Assembly (NCBI RefSeq): GCF_018494055.1
Contig: NZ_JABBFQ010000003.1
Coordinates: 124,001-188,000 of the forward strand
Reading direction: 5' to 3'
DNA: 64,000 bases
Origin: Rosenbergiella epipactidis
GTDB lineage: Bacteria > Pseudomonadota > Gammaproteobacteria > Enterobacterales > Enterobacteriaceae
Below, piece by piece: positions 35,356-44,410 of this stretch. The position numbers were made by a program, and so were the translations under genes. The first letter of the stretch is position 1. The number at the start of each line of letters is the position of its first letter. Below the pieces are notes generated by a model. It did no database searches. It saw only the letters and a list, made by a program, of their open reading frames with translations, and was not told the DNA's origin.

Positions 35356-35395
35356 AACCCCGAAAGTTGGATAACCAACCCTAAGGGGTTTGTCT
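35356..35395 (+). terminator. Probable sseB terminator
   Basis: AACCCC (35356-35361) pairs with GGGGTT (35385-35390), and GTTGG (35366-35370) with CCAAC (35375-35379), making a two-step stem followed by TGTCTT just after sseB. The rest of the gap to 35553 shows no gene. Confidence 0.55.
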
Positions 35396-35553
35396 TAATA
35401 GCAAATACGTCCACCGCTTGATCCTAGACTGCTACCGCTATTTATCGACTATCAATGTGATCATCCATGGCTGCCAGCCAAAAACTCTAATACTTCATCA
35501 AATTTTGATAAGTAGAGCGACGGCTTACTCGCGCTCTTCGGTGACGGTTCTTT

Positions 35554-35874
35554 CTAGGGTTTTGACTGCGCCATGGCAGCAGGAGGGGCATCTGCTACCA
35601 GTCGGCGTAAGTGAGACGTATCAACCGACGATTCTGCGTGGTATAGGCTGTAGTTAGCTTGTAGATTAAGCCAAAACTTAGGGGTATTCCCTAACACGGC
35701 AGATAACTTAACCGCCATATCAGGCGTTACGACTGTTTGGCCGTTAAGTAATCGGTGTGCAGAGGATGGAGAGATGTTCATCGCTCTAGAAAATTCACGA
35801 GTGCCTATATTTATGCCCTCAATAATCTCTGCAACAACCTCCCCAACATGAGGGGGATTAAACATTTCGCTCAT
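35554..35874 (-). CDS. higA: HigA-type antitoxin (XRE family)
   Basis: Antitoxin and DNA-binding repressor of a HigBA type II toxin-antitoxin pair. The 106-residue protein has the VapI/HigA start (MFNPPHVGEVVAEIIEG) and a central helix-turn-helix (about 28-70, FSRAMNISPSSAHRLLNGQTVVTPDMAVKLSAVLG); the C-terminus (FWLNLQANYSLYHAE) is also typical. Its ATG overlaps the ancestral higB stop by one base. The reading frame is complete even though the toxin is truncated. Confidence 0.9.
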   Translation of the reverse strand: MSEMFNPPHVGEVVAEIIEGINIGTREFSRAMNISPSSAHRLLNGQTVVTPDMAVKLSAVLGNTPKFWLNLQANYSLYHAESSVDTSHLRRLVADAPPAAMAQSKP

Positions 35875-36152
35875 TAGTGGTAGTCCTCATAGTTAATGAT
35901 CTAGGCATCGCCATCTTTGAATTCGAAGGTTATACGCCAGTAACCCGTTACCGCTATGGACCAAATGCCTTTTCTGGTTCCCTTGAGTGCGTGAAGATCA
36001 TAACCCTGAATGTTAATATCCGATACTTCGGCAGCGGCGTGGATGACGGCAAGCCTCAACCTGAGTTTTGAGACGTGATCCGCTTGAATACCTGCTGTCT
36101 GACCCGTCTGGAAAAACCTTTTCAATCCTTTGTGCTTAAAAGACTTAATCAT
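35874..36152 (-). pseudogene. higB: HigB-type toxin, cut short by an amber codon
   Basis: RelE-fold mRNA interferase of the HigB family. The ATG at 36152 (MIKSFKHKGLKRFF) opens a frame that meets TAG at 35903-35901 after residue 83. Without that TAG the frame would continue IINYEDYH and stop at 35874, giving 92 residues, the usual HigB length, with the family-typical overlap with higA. The lost segment holds the C-terminal Asp-Tyr-His that is important for mRNA cleavage in Proteus vulgaris HigB. A shortened 83-residue product may still be made but is probably not toxic. Confidence 0.85.
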
Positions 36153-36190
36153 GCAAGGACCCTCTTCCTTGATAGGGGATAACCTAGACC

Positions 36191-36207
36191 GTTCCTTATT
36201 AAGGAAC
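36191..36207 (-). promoter_or_regulatory. Candidate HigA operator
   Basis: GTTCCTTATTAAGGAAC is a perfect 17-base palindrome (8-base arms, one central base) 39 bases upstream of the higB start. HigA antitoxins are known to bind palindromes at their own promoter; the assignment here is inferred from place and symmetry. Confidence 0.65.
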
Positions 36208-36209
36208 AA

Positions 36210-36623
36210 GCGTTTTTAATCTTCTATACAAAATACACGCCTCCTGTATGAGATAGGTCGAGAAATGGGCGGGAGTAACGATGGGATCCATCAAAAGGGG
36301 CGAGTCATTATTAAGTTAACCGAGATGTTAAGGGCGTCTACGCCTCAAGCACCTCGGTCAACAGTACAAAGCCGACTAGCAAACAATGAAAAGAAGGGGA
36401 TTGAGAAAACGCTGCAGGCGGTCGCCTAATCATTCGCTAGACACTGTTGGAAGCTGCCTCTAAGTGGGTAAGACACGATGGCCATTACCACCGTGCCTAA
36501 CGCTAACCGAAACGGGATATTTTGAAGGCATAGACCCTTAACGTTCCAAATAAGACATTAACTGGCCCCGTTACGCTCACTTGGTTTCCATCTTAACCAC
36601 TTGTCATTCCCGCGGTTGCATGC
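36210..36623. other. Gene-poor gap with structured repeat and a weak small ORF
   Basis: A plus-strand ORF at 36265-36429 (54 codons, MGGSNDGIHQKGR) has no Shine-Dalgarno sequence that convinces me and no recognised family. Within it, ACCGAG and CTCGGT arms (about 36319-36356) enclose a GGCG/CGCC stem, so the RNA can fold well. E. coli has the sRNA ryfA between sseA and sseB, as far as I recall; homology is not visible by eye. Nothing else is seen. Confidence 0.35.
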
Positions 36624-37466
36624 CTAAGGCCTTACAGGTAAATCGTCGCGGCTTCCCCATTCGCCCCAAGAACCATCATAAAGGCTGACCTGATGCTGAC
36701 CCAGTTGGTATAAAGCGAGTAACACTACCACTGCGGTAACGCCTGATCCGCAGGTGACGACGGCTGGCTGCGTGGTATCGACGCCTGCCTGCTGGAACAG
36801 GGCTTGTAACTGTTCGTTCTCTTTTAAACGACCTTCGCTAACCAAGTGATCCCAAGGTAGGTTAAGGCTGTTAGGGATGTGCCCGCGTCGTAATCCGGGG
36901 CGAGGTTCATCGGCTTCGGCGTTAAAACGTGGAGCAGAGCGTGCATCGATAATCTGCATGCCACCTTCGTGACTCAGGACTAACATTTTAGTCAGGGGAA
37001 CGACGGCGTCATCAGCTACTTGAACCTCGAATTGGGTTGGCGGTAAGGTGACTTGGCCGGTGGCAAGCGGTAAGTTCGCTTGTTGCCAAGCCTTCAAACC
37101 GCCAGCCAATATCGATACCTTTTCGACACCAAAGTGACGTAGCATCCACCAAGCACGCGGCGCAGAAAAGAGATTTCCCTCATCGTAAACGATAAGATGC
37201 TTTTCATGATCGACCCCAAGTTCTCGCATCGCGACGGCAAAATGATCCGCACGAGGTAACATATGGGGATAGGGGCTATGGCTATCAGAGAGATGTTCGA
37301 TATTAAAGAAGACTGCCTCAGGGAGATGCCCCGCATGATATTCATTCTCAACGTCACGAACCCGATCTTGTCCTGGGGGGAATAATCGGGCATCGATGAC
37401 CTGTATCCCGGTATCGTTGAGGTGGTCAGCCAGCCAGTGCGGCGTAACGAAAACAGTATGACTCAT
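36624..37466 (-). CDS. sseA: 3-mercaptopyruvate sulfurtransferase
   Basis: Rhodanese-family enzyme that moves sulfur from 3-mercaptopyruvate to thiol acceptors or cyanide. The ATG at 37466 (MSHTVFVTPHWLADHL), preceded by GGAG, gives 280 residues (E. coli 281); an in-frame ATG 27 codons upstream is rejected. Two rhodanese domains are present; the catalytic Cys sits in VTCGSGVTA, the loop form specific to mercaptopyruvate sulfurtransferases. pbpC and yfhM, which E. coli has between sseA and ndk, are absent. Confidence 0.95.
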   Translation of the reverse strand: MSHTVFVTPHWLADHLNDTGIQVIDARLFPPGQDRVRDVENEYHAGHLPEAVFFNIEHLSDSHSPYPHMLPRADHFAVAMRELGVDHEKHLIVYDEGNLFSAPRAWWMLRHFGVEKVSILAGGLKAWQQANLPLATGQVTLPPTQFEVQVADDAVVPLTKMLVLSHEGGMQIIDARSAPRFNAEADEPRPGLRRGHIPNSLNLPWDHLVSEGRLKENEQLQALFQQAGVDTTQPAVVTCGSGVTAVVVLLALYQLGQHQVSLYDGSWGEWGSRDDLPVRP

Positions 37467-37739
37467 TGTCTCTCCACTCCTAAAAATATCAAGATGAACA
37501 GAGTGACAAAGCTTGCTCAATTTGTCACGGAGCTTTTTAGTCCGCATCGGGTTAAGGTCTGAACACTGTGAGATACCACGAAGGAAGAAGATAATTAGGG
37601 CAAAATGATAAAAAATAATGGATTAACCTAGGCAACGAGGCGTTTGCCACCTATAATCGGCGCCGTTTCTCACTATCGTCGTTCGTCAACTGTGACAGGA
37701 CGGCGTTAGGGTATTTTGCAAGCTCAGACTGAGGTCACT

Positions 37740-38171
37740 ATGACAATCGAACGTACTTTTTCTATCATTAAGCCAAACGCCGTTGCTAAAAATGTAATTG
37801 GTGCAATCTACAACCGTTTTGAAAGCGCTGGCTTCAAAATCGTGGGCGCTAAAATGCTGCAACTGACTAAAGAGCAAGCAGAAGGCTTCTACGCTGAGCA
37901 CAAAGGCCGTCCATTCTTTGATGGTCTGGTTGAGTTCATGACTTCTGGTCCAGTTGTTGTTTCTGTTTTAGAAGGCGAAAACGCTATTCAACGTCACCGT
38001 GACCTGATGGGCGCAACTAACCCAGACAACGCATTAGCAGGTACTCTGCGCGCGGATTACGCTGACAGCTTCACCGAAAACGCAACACACGGTTCTGACT
38101 CTGCTGAGTCTGCAGCACGTGAAATTGCTTACTTCTTCTCTGCTGAAGAAGTGTGCGCACGTACTCGTTAA
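37740..38171 (+). CDS. ndk: Nucleoside diphosphate kinase
   Basis: Transfers the gamma-phosphate of ATP to other (d)NDPs through a phospho-histidine. The ATG at 37740 ([15 protein letters not shown]) gives 143 residues, the E. coli length. The active-site His117 lies in NATHGSDS. An in-frame ATG eight codons upstream is not used in the family. Expressed alone and ended by the hairpin at 38228. Confidence 0.98.
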   Translation: MTIERTFSIIKPNAVAKNVIGAIYNRFESAGFKIVGAKMLQLTKEQAEGFYAEHKGRPFFDGLVEFMTSGPVVVSVLEGENAIQRHRDLMGATNPDNALAGTLRADYADSFTENATHGSDSAESAAREIAYFFSAEEVCARTR

Positions 38172-38227
38172 TTTTTTAACGCGTCGCACGCAGTACATTC
38201 GCATCTGATTGCAGATGGATGTACACT

Positions 38228-38264
38228 ACGCACCCCCTTGCTTTGTGAGGGGGTGCGTTTTTTT
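38228..38264 (+). terminator. Terminator of ndk
   Basis: ACGCACCCCC (38228-38237) and GGGGGTGCGT (38249-38258) form a 10-base stem followed by T residues. Confidence 0.93.
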
Positions 38265-38320
38265 ACATTATCAATTCCTTTTACGTGCCATAACGTGTAA
38301 CAACGAGGCCAGAGATTATT

Positions 38321-39490
38321 ATGTCAGACTCTATCACCACCCCAGAAATTTTCGCGCCAGCTATTACGCCTGTTAAATCCACCAAGGTTAACTTACTCGA
38401 CCTGAATCGCACAGAAATGCGCAAGTTTGTCGCATCCCTAGGCGAAAAGCCTTTCCGTGCAGATCAGATTATGAAGTGGATTTACCACTACTGCTGTGAC
38501 GATTTTGAGCAAATGACGGATATCAATAAAAAATTCCGTCAAAAACTGAGCGACATGGCGGAGATCCGTGCACCAGAAGTCGCGGAAGAGATGCGTTCTT
38601 CAGATGGGACGATCAAGTGGGCGATACGAGTCGGCGACCAGTTAGTTGAGACCGTTTATATTCCAGAAAAAGACCGTGCGACATTATGTGTTTCCTCACA
38701 AGTCGGCTGTGCTTTGGAGTGTAAGTTCTGCTCGACTGCGCAACAGGGATTCAACCGTAACTTAAAAGTGTCGGAAATTATCGGACAAGTTTGGCGCGCG
38801 GCGAAAATTATCGGTGCGGCGAAAGTGACTGGTCAGCGCCCAATCACCAACGTAGTGATGATGGGGATGGGCGAACCCTTGCTTAACCTTACTAACGTCG
38901 TCCCTGCGATGGAAATTATGCTCGACGATTTCGGTTTTGGCTTATCTAAACGCCGCGTCACATTATCCACCTCAGGCGTTGTCCCTGCGCTGGATAAGCT
39001 CGGTGATATGATTGATGTAGCCTTGGCCATCTCTTTGCATGCGTCGAATGACAAAGTCCGCGACGAAATCGTACCGATTAATAAGAAGTACAACATCGAA
39101 GCTTTCTTAGCCGCCGTGAAACGTTATATTGGTAAGTCTAATGCTAACCAAGGCCGAGTGACCATCGAATACGTGATGCTCGACCATGTCAACGATAGCA
39201 CCGATGACGCCCATGAACTGGCCGAGTTATTAAAAGATACGCCGAGCAAAATTAACTTAATCCCATGGAACCCCTTCCCGGGAGCCCCTTATGGGCGCAG
39301 CTCTAATAGCCGTATCGACCGCTTTTCAAAAGTGTTAATGGATTACGGTTTTACTACCATTGTCCGTAAGACCCGTGGTGACGATATTGATGCGGCATGT
39401 GGCCAGTTAGCCGGTGATGTTATCGATCGGACTAAACGGACCTTGCGTAAGAAAATGGCAGGTGAACAAATTTCTGTGAAAGCTCTCTAG
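38321..39490 (+). CDS. rlmN: 23S rRNA/tRNA adenine-C2 methyltransferase RlmN
   Basis: Radical-SAM enzyme that methylates C2 of A2503 in 23S rRNA and A37 in some tRNAs. The 389-residue protein has the [4Fe-4S]-binding CALECKFCS motif (about 127-135), the MGMGEPLLN block (about 183-191) and the C-terminal cysteine in [11 protein letters not shown] (about 357), which forms the methyl adduct. It is upstream of the pilW remnant and rodZ. Confidence 0.97.
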   Translation: MSDSITTPEIFAPAITPVKSTKVNLLDLNRTEMRKFVASLGEKPFRADQIMKWIYHYCCDDFEQMTDINKKFRQKLSDMAEIRAPEVAEEMRSSDGTIKWAIRVGDQLVETVYIPEKDRATLCVSSQVGCALECKFCSTAQQGFNRNLKVSEIIGQVWRAAKIIGAAKVTGQRPITNVVMMGMGEPLLNLTNVVPAMEIMLDDFGFGLSKRRVTLSTSGVVPALDKLGDMIDVALAISLHASNDKVRDEIVPINKKYNIEAFLAAVKRYIGKSNANQGRVTIEYVMLDHVNDSTDDAHELAELLKDTPSKINLIPWNPFPGAPYGRSSNSRIDRFSKVLMDYGFTTIVRKTRGDDIDAACGQLAGDVIDRTKRTLRKKMAGEQISVKAL

Positions 39491-39568
39491 CCTTAAGCGA
39501 AAGGGAACTCCGCCACTGTACTGATTCTGTCATGCTAGCGCTTGGTCAAGGATGATAAGGGCTAGTAA

Positions 39569-39997
39569 ATGACTAAATGGAAAAGGGCAGTGGTGGGGGT
39601 GAGTTTACTGGCAGGCTGTCAGCATTACTCAGCGGTAGAACAGAGCGTGGCCATGCGGCTTTATCTTGGGGAGCAATACCTTCAGATAAAGCAACTCAGC
39701 CACGCCGAACGGAACTTTCGTAAAGTGGTGGCCCTCCAGCCGAATAATGTTCAAGGATGGTGGGGGCTAGCACAGATAGCCGCACAGCAAGGGGATACCT
39801 TAAAGGCTGTTTCGTATTATCAACGTGCTTTTAAGATGGCTCCAGAAAATACCCAGCTAAGTGATAATTACGGTGCTTTTCTTTGTACTTTAGGGCAGTA
39901 TGATGAAGCTCGACGTATTGTTAAACGTGATGAAAAAACAGTAGGTAATCAAAACAGTGGAAAAGAAAATCCCTGTTTACCGGACTCGTCACGGTAG
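39569..39997 (+). pseudogene. pilW: Truncated PilW/PilF-like TPR lipoprotein
   Basis: In many relatives a pilus-biogenesis/stability TPR lipoprotein of about 250 residues stands between rlmN and rodZ. Here only 142 residues remain. They include a lipoprotein signal with lipobox LLAGC (Cys17) and about two and a half TPR units (AERNFRKVVALQPNN, AVSYYQRAFKMAPEN, DNYGAFLCTLGQYDEA). The homology stops at about residue 116, and the last 26 residues plus the 249-base gap to rodZ look random. It is probably a decayed gene, though the short lipoprotein could still be made. Confidence 0.7.
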
Positions 39998-40246
39998 CGA
40001 CAGCATCATGCTAGTAATGCCATCGCCAGAATGATTAGTGATGAGTGGGAAGGTAACATGAGTCGTATCCGGATAAGCTTAACGCTATTCTAGAAACGCA
40101 CTATCATTATACTTATTCACTGAACAGAATGATGTAAACCATGAATTTATCGCCGTGCAACGCCGTACTCGGTCGCCAGCGTCACAGACCCATTACCGTT
40201 AGCGCGAACTTTTCACCCTCGATACAGTACTGACGTTATATTGCGA

Positions 40247-41239
40247 ATGAATACTGAAGCCAACCAAGACACCATCAAAAAATCTGCGGGTGAGCGTTTA
40301 CGTCAAGCCCGTGAAGCCAAAGGTATGACGCAACAGAACGTTGCCGATAGACTCTGCCTCAAGCTCTCTACAGTGCGAGATATCGAAGATGATAAAGCGC
40401 CTGCTGAACTTGCCGCGACCTTTTTACGCGGGTATATCCGCTCTTATGCACGCTTAGTGCAGATCCCAGAAACCGAATTACTGCCCGAAGCCACGCAACA
40501 CGCGCCAATACATCCGGCGAAAATCACGCCGATGCAGAATTACTCGCTCAATAGCCGTCGCAGTAGAAAAAAACGCGATGGCCTACTCACGACGTTCACT
40601 TGGTTAATTATTTTTGTCGTGGTGGGACTCACAGTAGCGTGGTGGTGGCAGAATCATAAAGCCGCGCAGAGTGAATTAACGAATAGCGTGTCGACGCAAG
40701 AAAACGAAGGAACCGGTACTAGTCAGTCCATTCCGTTGTCCACCGATCCGTCGTCTCAGCAAGCCACACAAAGTGAATCTCAACCTGCGGCGACCGATAC
40801 GCAGCCAGAACCGGCCGCACAATCCGAAGCGACGCCTTCCGCGTCAACCGCACCCGCTAACGATAATAGCGCAGCAGCGCCAGCGGCGGTGACGTCGACA
40901 CAAACCTCGCCGACGCCCCAAGCGCCAGCAGTTTCAACGTCTCTTCCTGCGCAACCTGCCACGACGGCTGATAATGCGCAACAGACTCCTGCTAGCCCAG
41001 ATGCTATCACCTTACAATTTACCGGCGACTGCTGGTTAGAAGTCAGTGATGCGAGCGGTAAAAAATTATTCAGTGGCTTACAACATAATGGTGGTGCATT
41101 AAACCTCACTGGTAAGCTTCCCTATCATCTAAAAATCGGCGCTCCTGCATCCGTCTCGGTCCAGTTCCGTGGTCAACCTGTTGACCTCAGCCGTTTTGTT
41201 CATCGTAATCAGGTAGCACGTCTGAATGTTGGCGCCTAA
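40247..41239 (+). CDS. rodZ: Cytoskeleton protein RodZ
   Basis: Inner-membrane protein that links MreB filaments to the cell-wall elongation complex and keeps rod shape. The ATG at 40247 (MNTEANQD) gives 330 residues (E. coli 337). An N-terminal Xre-type helix-turn-helix domain (about 15-85), one membrane span (about 112-132), a low-complexity periplasmic linker rich in Thr, Ser, Pro, Ala and Gln (about 135-250) and a C-terminal beta domain (about 255-328, with [17 protein letters not shown]) follow in order. ispG follows after 31 bases. Confidence 0.96.
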   Translation: MNTEANQDTIKKSAGERLRQAREAKGMTQQNVADRLCLKLSTVRDIEDDKAPAELAATFLRGYIRSYARLVQIPETELLPEATQHAPIHPAKITPMQNYSLNSRRSRKKRDGLLTTFTWLIIFVVVGLTVAWWWQNHKAAQSELTNSVSTQENEGTGTSQSIPLSTDPSSQQATQSESQPAATDTQPEPAAQSEATPSASTAPANDNSAAAPAAVTSTQTSPTPQAPAVSTSLPAQPATTADNAQQTPASPDAITLQFTGDCWLEVSDASGKKLFSGLQHNGGALNLTGKLPYHLKIGAPASVSVQFRGQPVDLSRFVHRNQVARLNVGA

Positions 41240-41270
41240 GCGCTAACCTTGAGACAAGTGGAGAAAAGCT

Positions 41271-42392
41271 ATGCATAACGAGGCTCCCATTAACCGTCGT
41301 AAATCGACTCGTATTTATGTCGGTAAGGTGCCAATCGGCGATGGGGCTCCCATCGCTGTACAATCAATGACCAATACCCGTACCACCGATGTTGAAGCAA
41401 CGGTCAATCAGATCAGAGCGCTTGAGCGCGTCGGTGCGGATATTGTTCGTGTTTCTGTTCCCACTATGGATGCGGCAGAAGCCTTCAAGCTGATTAAGCA
41501 ACAAGTGAATGTGCCCTTAGTGGCTGATATCCATTTCGATTACCGTATCGCTCTTAAAGTGGCAGAGTACGGTGTTGATTGCTTACGGATCAACCCGGGA
41601 AATATCGGTAATAACGAACGTATTCGTCAAGTTGTGGATTGCGCTCGGGATCATAATATCCCCATCCGTATCGGCGTAAATGCCGGATCATTAGAAAAAG
41701 ATCTGCAGGAAAAATACGGCGAACCGACGCCACAGGCATTGGTTGAATCTGCACTGCGTCATGTTGAACACTTAGATCGTCTAAACTTCGATCAGTTCAA
41801 AGTCAGTGTTAAAGCGTCGGATGTGTTCTTAGCGGTTGAATCTTATCGTCTGCTGGCACAACAGATTAAACAACCGCTGCACTTAGGGATCACAGAAGCA
41901 GGGGGCGCACGTGCCGGAGCGGTGAAATCGGCGATTGGGCTAGGTTTACTGCTGTCTGAAGGCATTGGCGATACGTTACGTGTCTCGCTGGCGGCTGATC
42001 CAATTGAAGAGATCAAAGTGGGCTTTGATATCTTAAAATCGCTGCGTATTCGTTCACGTGGGATCAACTTTATCGCTTGCCCAACCTGCTCACGTCAAGA
42101 GTTTGATGTTATCGGTACGGTTAATGCTTTAGAACAGCGTTTAGAAGATATCATTACGCCTATGGATGTCTCGATTATCGGCTGCGTGGTCAATGGACCG
42201 GGCGAGGCGACTGTCTCCACCCTCGGCGTTACCGGTGGTAATAAAAAAAGCGGCTTCTACGAAGATGGTGTGCGTCAACGTGATCGTCTAGATAATAACG
42301 ATATGATTGACCAACTCGAAGCGCGTATCCGTGCAAAAGCCTCGATGCTGGACGAAAATGCGCGGATTGCGATCCAGCACCTAGATAACTAA
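41271..42392 (+). CDS. ispG: HMBPP synthase (IspG)
   Basis: [4Fe-4S] enzyme of the MEP isoprenoid pathway that makes (E)-4-hydroxy-3-methylbut-2-enyl diphosphate. The 373-residue protein (E. coli 372) has an N-terminal TIM barrel (to about 250) and a C-terminal reductase-like domain with cluster cysteines in [10 protein letters not shown] (Cys about 270 and 273) and [10 protein letters not shown] (Cys about 305). It lies between rodZ and hisS, as in E. coli. Confidence 0.98.
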   Translation: MHNEAPINRRKSTRIYVGKVPIGDGAPIAVQSMTNTRTTDVEATVNQIRALERVGADIVRVSVPTMDAAEAFKLIKQQVNVPLVADIHFDYRIALKVAEYGVDCLRINPGNIGNNERIRQVVDCARDHNIPIRIGVNAGSLEKDLQEKYGEPTPQALVESALRHVEHLDRLNFDQFKVSVKASDVFLAVESYRLLAQQIKQPLHLGITEAGGARAGAVKSAIGLGLLLSEGIGDTLRVSLAADPIEEIKVGFDILKSLRIRSRGINFIACPTCSRQEFDVIGTVNALEQRLEDIITPMDVSIIGCVVNGPGEATVSTLGVTGGNKKSGFYEDGVRQRDRLDNNDMIDQLEARIRAKASMLDENARIAIQHLDN

Positions 42393-42402
42393 TCATTTAA
42401 CT

Positions 42403-42425
42403 GGGCAGTAATGCCCTGTTTTTTT
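42403..42425 (+). terminator. Weak terminator or attenuator between ispG and hisS
   Basis: GGGCA (42403-42407) and TGCCC (42412-42416) with a GTAA loop are followed by TGTTTTTTT. The stem is short, so partial termination before hisS is likely. Confidence 0.65.
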
Positions 42426-42451
42426 AGCATTTGAAATAAAGAGATTGTAAC

Positions 42452-43732
42452 GTGGCGAAAAATATTCAAGCGATACGGGGAATGAACGATTACCTGCCAG
42501 CAGATACTGCAGTATGGCAGCGCATCGAACAGAGTCTGAAACAAGTCTTGGCAGGCTACGGCTTTAGCGAAATTCGCTTGCCTATCGTAGAACAGACGCC
42601 ATTGTTCAAACGCGCCATTGGTGAAGTCACCGATGTGGTCGAAAAAGAGATGTATACCTTTGATGACCGCAACGGTGAAAGCTTAACTTTACGCCCTGAG
42701 GGCACCGCGGGCTGTGTCCGTGCGGGAATCGAACATGGTCTGCTTTACAACCAAGAACAGCGTCTATGGTATATGGGGCCGATGTTCCGTTACGAGCGTC
42801 CACAGAAGGGGCGTTATCGTCAATTCTACCAACTTGGGGCGGAAGTCTTTGGACTAACAGGCCCTGATATTGATGCAGAGCTGATCATGATGACCGCGCG
42901 CTGGTGGAAAGTGCTCGGTATTGCTGAGCATGTCGAGCTAGAGCTTAACTCCATTGGTTCACTTGATGCACGCGCCAATTACCGTGAAGCATTGGTTGCG
43001 TTCTTAGAGCAGCATAAAGACGTGTTGGATGAAGACTGTTTACGTCGCATGTACAGTAACCCGTTGCGGGTACTGGACAGTAAAAATCCAGAGGTCCAAG
43101 CGCTACTGAATGACGCTCCTAAACTGCATGACTACCTCGATGACGAATCTCGTGAGCACTTCGCGGGTGTCTGCCAATTCTTAGACGATGCAGGGATTAC
43201 TTACCGCATCAATCAGCGCTTAGTCCGTGGATTAGACTACTACAACCGCACCGTTTTTGAGTGGGTGACCAGCAGCTTAGGGGCACAAGGTACCGTCTGT
43301 GCCGGTGGACGTTACGATGGGCTTGTTGAACAGCTGGGTGGGCGTGCCACACCTGCCGTGGGCTTCGCGATGGGGCTTGAGCGTTTGGTTCTGTTAGTAC
43401 AATCTGTTGTGCCAGACTTTGAACCAGTTAACAAAGTGGATGTCTACGTCATATCATCGGGACAAGGCGTGCAATCTGCAGCGATGCAACTTGCCGAAAC
43501 GCTCCGTGATCAAGCGCCTAGCTTGAAAATTATGACTAACTTTGGTGGCGGTAACTTCAAGAAGCAATTCGCTCGTGCGGATAAAAACGGTGCGAAAGTG
43601 GCACTGGTGCTGGGCGAAGATGAAGTCAGCAACGGACAAGTGGTGATTAAAGACTTGGCGCGTGGCGAACAGAAGTTAGTCAGTTCTCAGGATGTACTGG
43701 CCGAATTACAGGCGGCGCTTCTCGCTGAGTAA
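42452..43732 (+). CDS. hisS: Histidyl-tRNA synthetase
   Basis: Class II aminoacyl-tRNA synthetase that charges tRNA-His. It starts with GTG at 42452 ([16 protein letters not shown]), the start that matches the family. The 426-residue protein has motif 2 (about 105-125, with [15 protein letters not shown]), the histidine-specific blocks [15 protein letters not shown] and GGRYDGL, motif 3 (GFAMGLERL) and a C-terminal anticodon-binding domain (about 330-426). yfgM follows after 38 bases. Confidence 0.98.
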   Translation: MAKNIQAIRGMNDYLPADTAVWQRIEQSLKQVLAGYGFSEIRLPIVEQTPLFKRAIGEVTDVVEKEMYTFDDRNGESLTLRPEGTAGCVRAGIEHGLLYNQEQRLWYMGPMFRYERPQKGRYRQFYQLGAEVFGLTGPDIDAELIMMTARWWKVLGIAEHVELELNSIGSLDARANYREALVAFLEQHKDVLDEDCLRRMYSNPLRVLDSKNPEVQALLNDAPKLHDYLDDESREHFAGVCQFLDDAGITYRINQRLVRGLDYYNRTVFEWVTSSLGAQGTVCAGGRYDGLVEQLGGRATPAVGFAMGLERLVLLVQSVVPDFEPVNKVDVYVISSGQGVQSAAMQLAETLRDQAPSLKIMTNFGGGNFKKQFARADKNGAKVALVLGEDEVSNGQVVIKDLARGEQKLVSSQDVLAELQAALLAE

Positions 43733-43770
43733 GCGTGTGGCAGGTAGAGAGTAATACAGGAGTAGGACGG

Positions 43771-44394
43771 GTGGAAGTTTACAACAACGACAATCAACGT
43801 GATCAAACTGAAGCAGTTAAACAGTTTTTTGCGAACAACGGTAAGGCCCTTGCAGTCGGTGCAGTGATTGGGATTGCCGCATTAGTGGGTTGGCGCTTTT
43901 GGGTGAATCATCAACAAAATGATGCTTTAGCGTCATCGGATCGCTACCAGCAGCTCACGTCAACGCTGAGAGCTGATAACCCTGCGTCAATTCAGGCGCT
44001 TGCCAGTTTTGTCGACCACGATAAAACCAGTTATGGTGCTTTAGCGTCACTGACGCTGGCCAAAACCTATGTCGATAAGAACGACCTGCAGAATGCAGCG
44101 AAAATCTTAGAGCAAGGGCTGCAAGACTCTGCAGACCAAAGTCTTCAAGCGGTGATTCGTCTTCGTCTTGCTCGGGTCCAGTCTGAGCTAAAAAATCCCG
44201 ATGCGGCATTAAAAACGCTTGATGCGGTCAAAGGGGATAACTGGACCGGCCTGGCCGCAGATATTCGCGGCGATATCCTGTTAAATAAAGGCGATAAGCA
44301 GGGCGCAGCCGCTGCTTGGCGTCAAGGGATAAAATCAGAGGTATCACCTGCAGTGAAGCAGATGATGCAAACTAAATTGAATAATTTTAGCTAA
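43771..44394 (+). CDS. yfgM: Periplasmic chaperone-associated protein YfgM
   Basis: Inner-membrane protein with a periplasmic TPR-like domain that works with PpiD at the Sec translocon. I chose the GTG at 43771 (VEVYNNDNQ), preceded by AGGAG, because the family starts M-E-x-Y-x-N; the product is 207 residues (E. coli 206). A single span lies at about 24-43 (GKALAVGAVIGIAALVGW) and TPR-like helices follow. It is followed by bamB after 16 bases. Confidence 0.92.
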   Translation: MEVYNNDNQRDQTEAVKQFFANNGKALAVGAVIGIAALVGWRFWVNHQQNDALASSDRYQQLTSTLRADNPASIQALASFVDHDKTSYGALASLTLAKTYVDKNDLQNAAKILEQGLQDSADQSLQAVIRLRLARVQSELKNPDAALKTLDAVKGDNWTGLAADIRGDILLNKGDKQGAAAAWRQGIKSEVSPAVKQMMQTKLNNFS

Positions 44395-44410
44395 GCCAGT
44401 GAGAGAGCGC

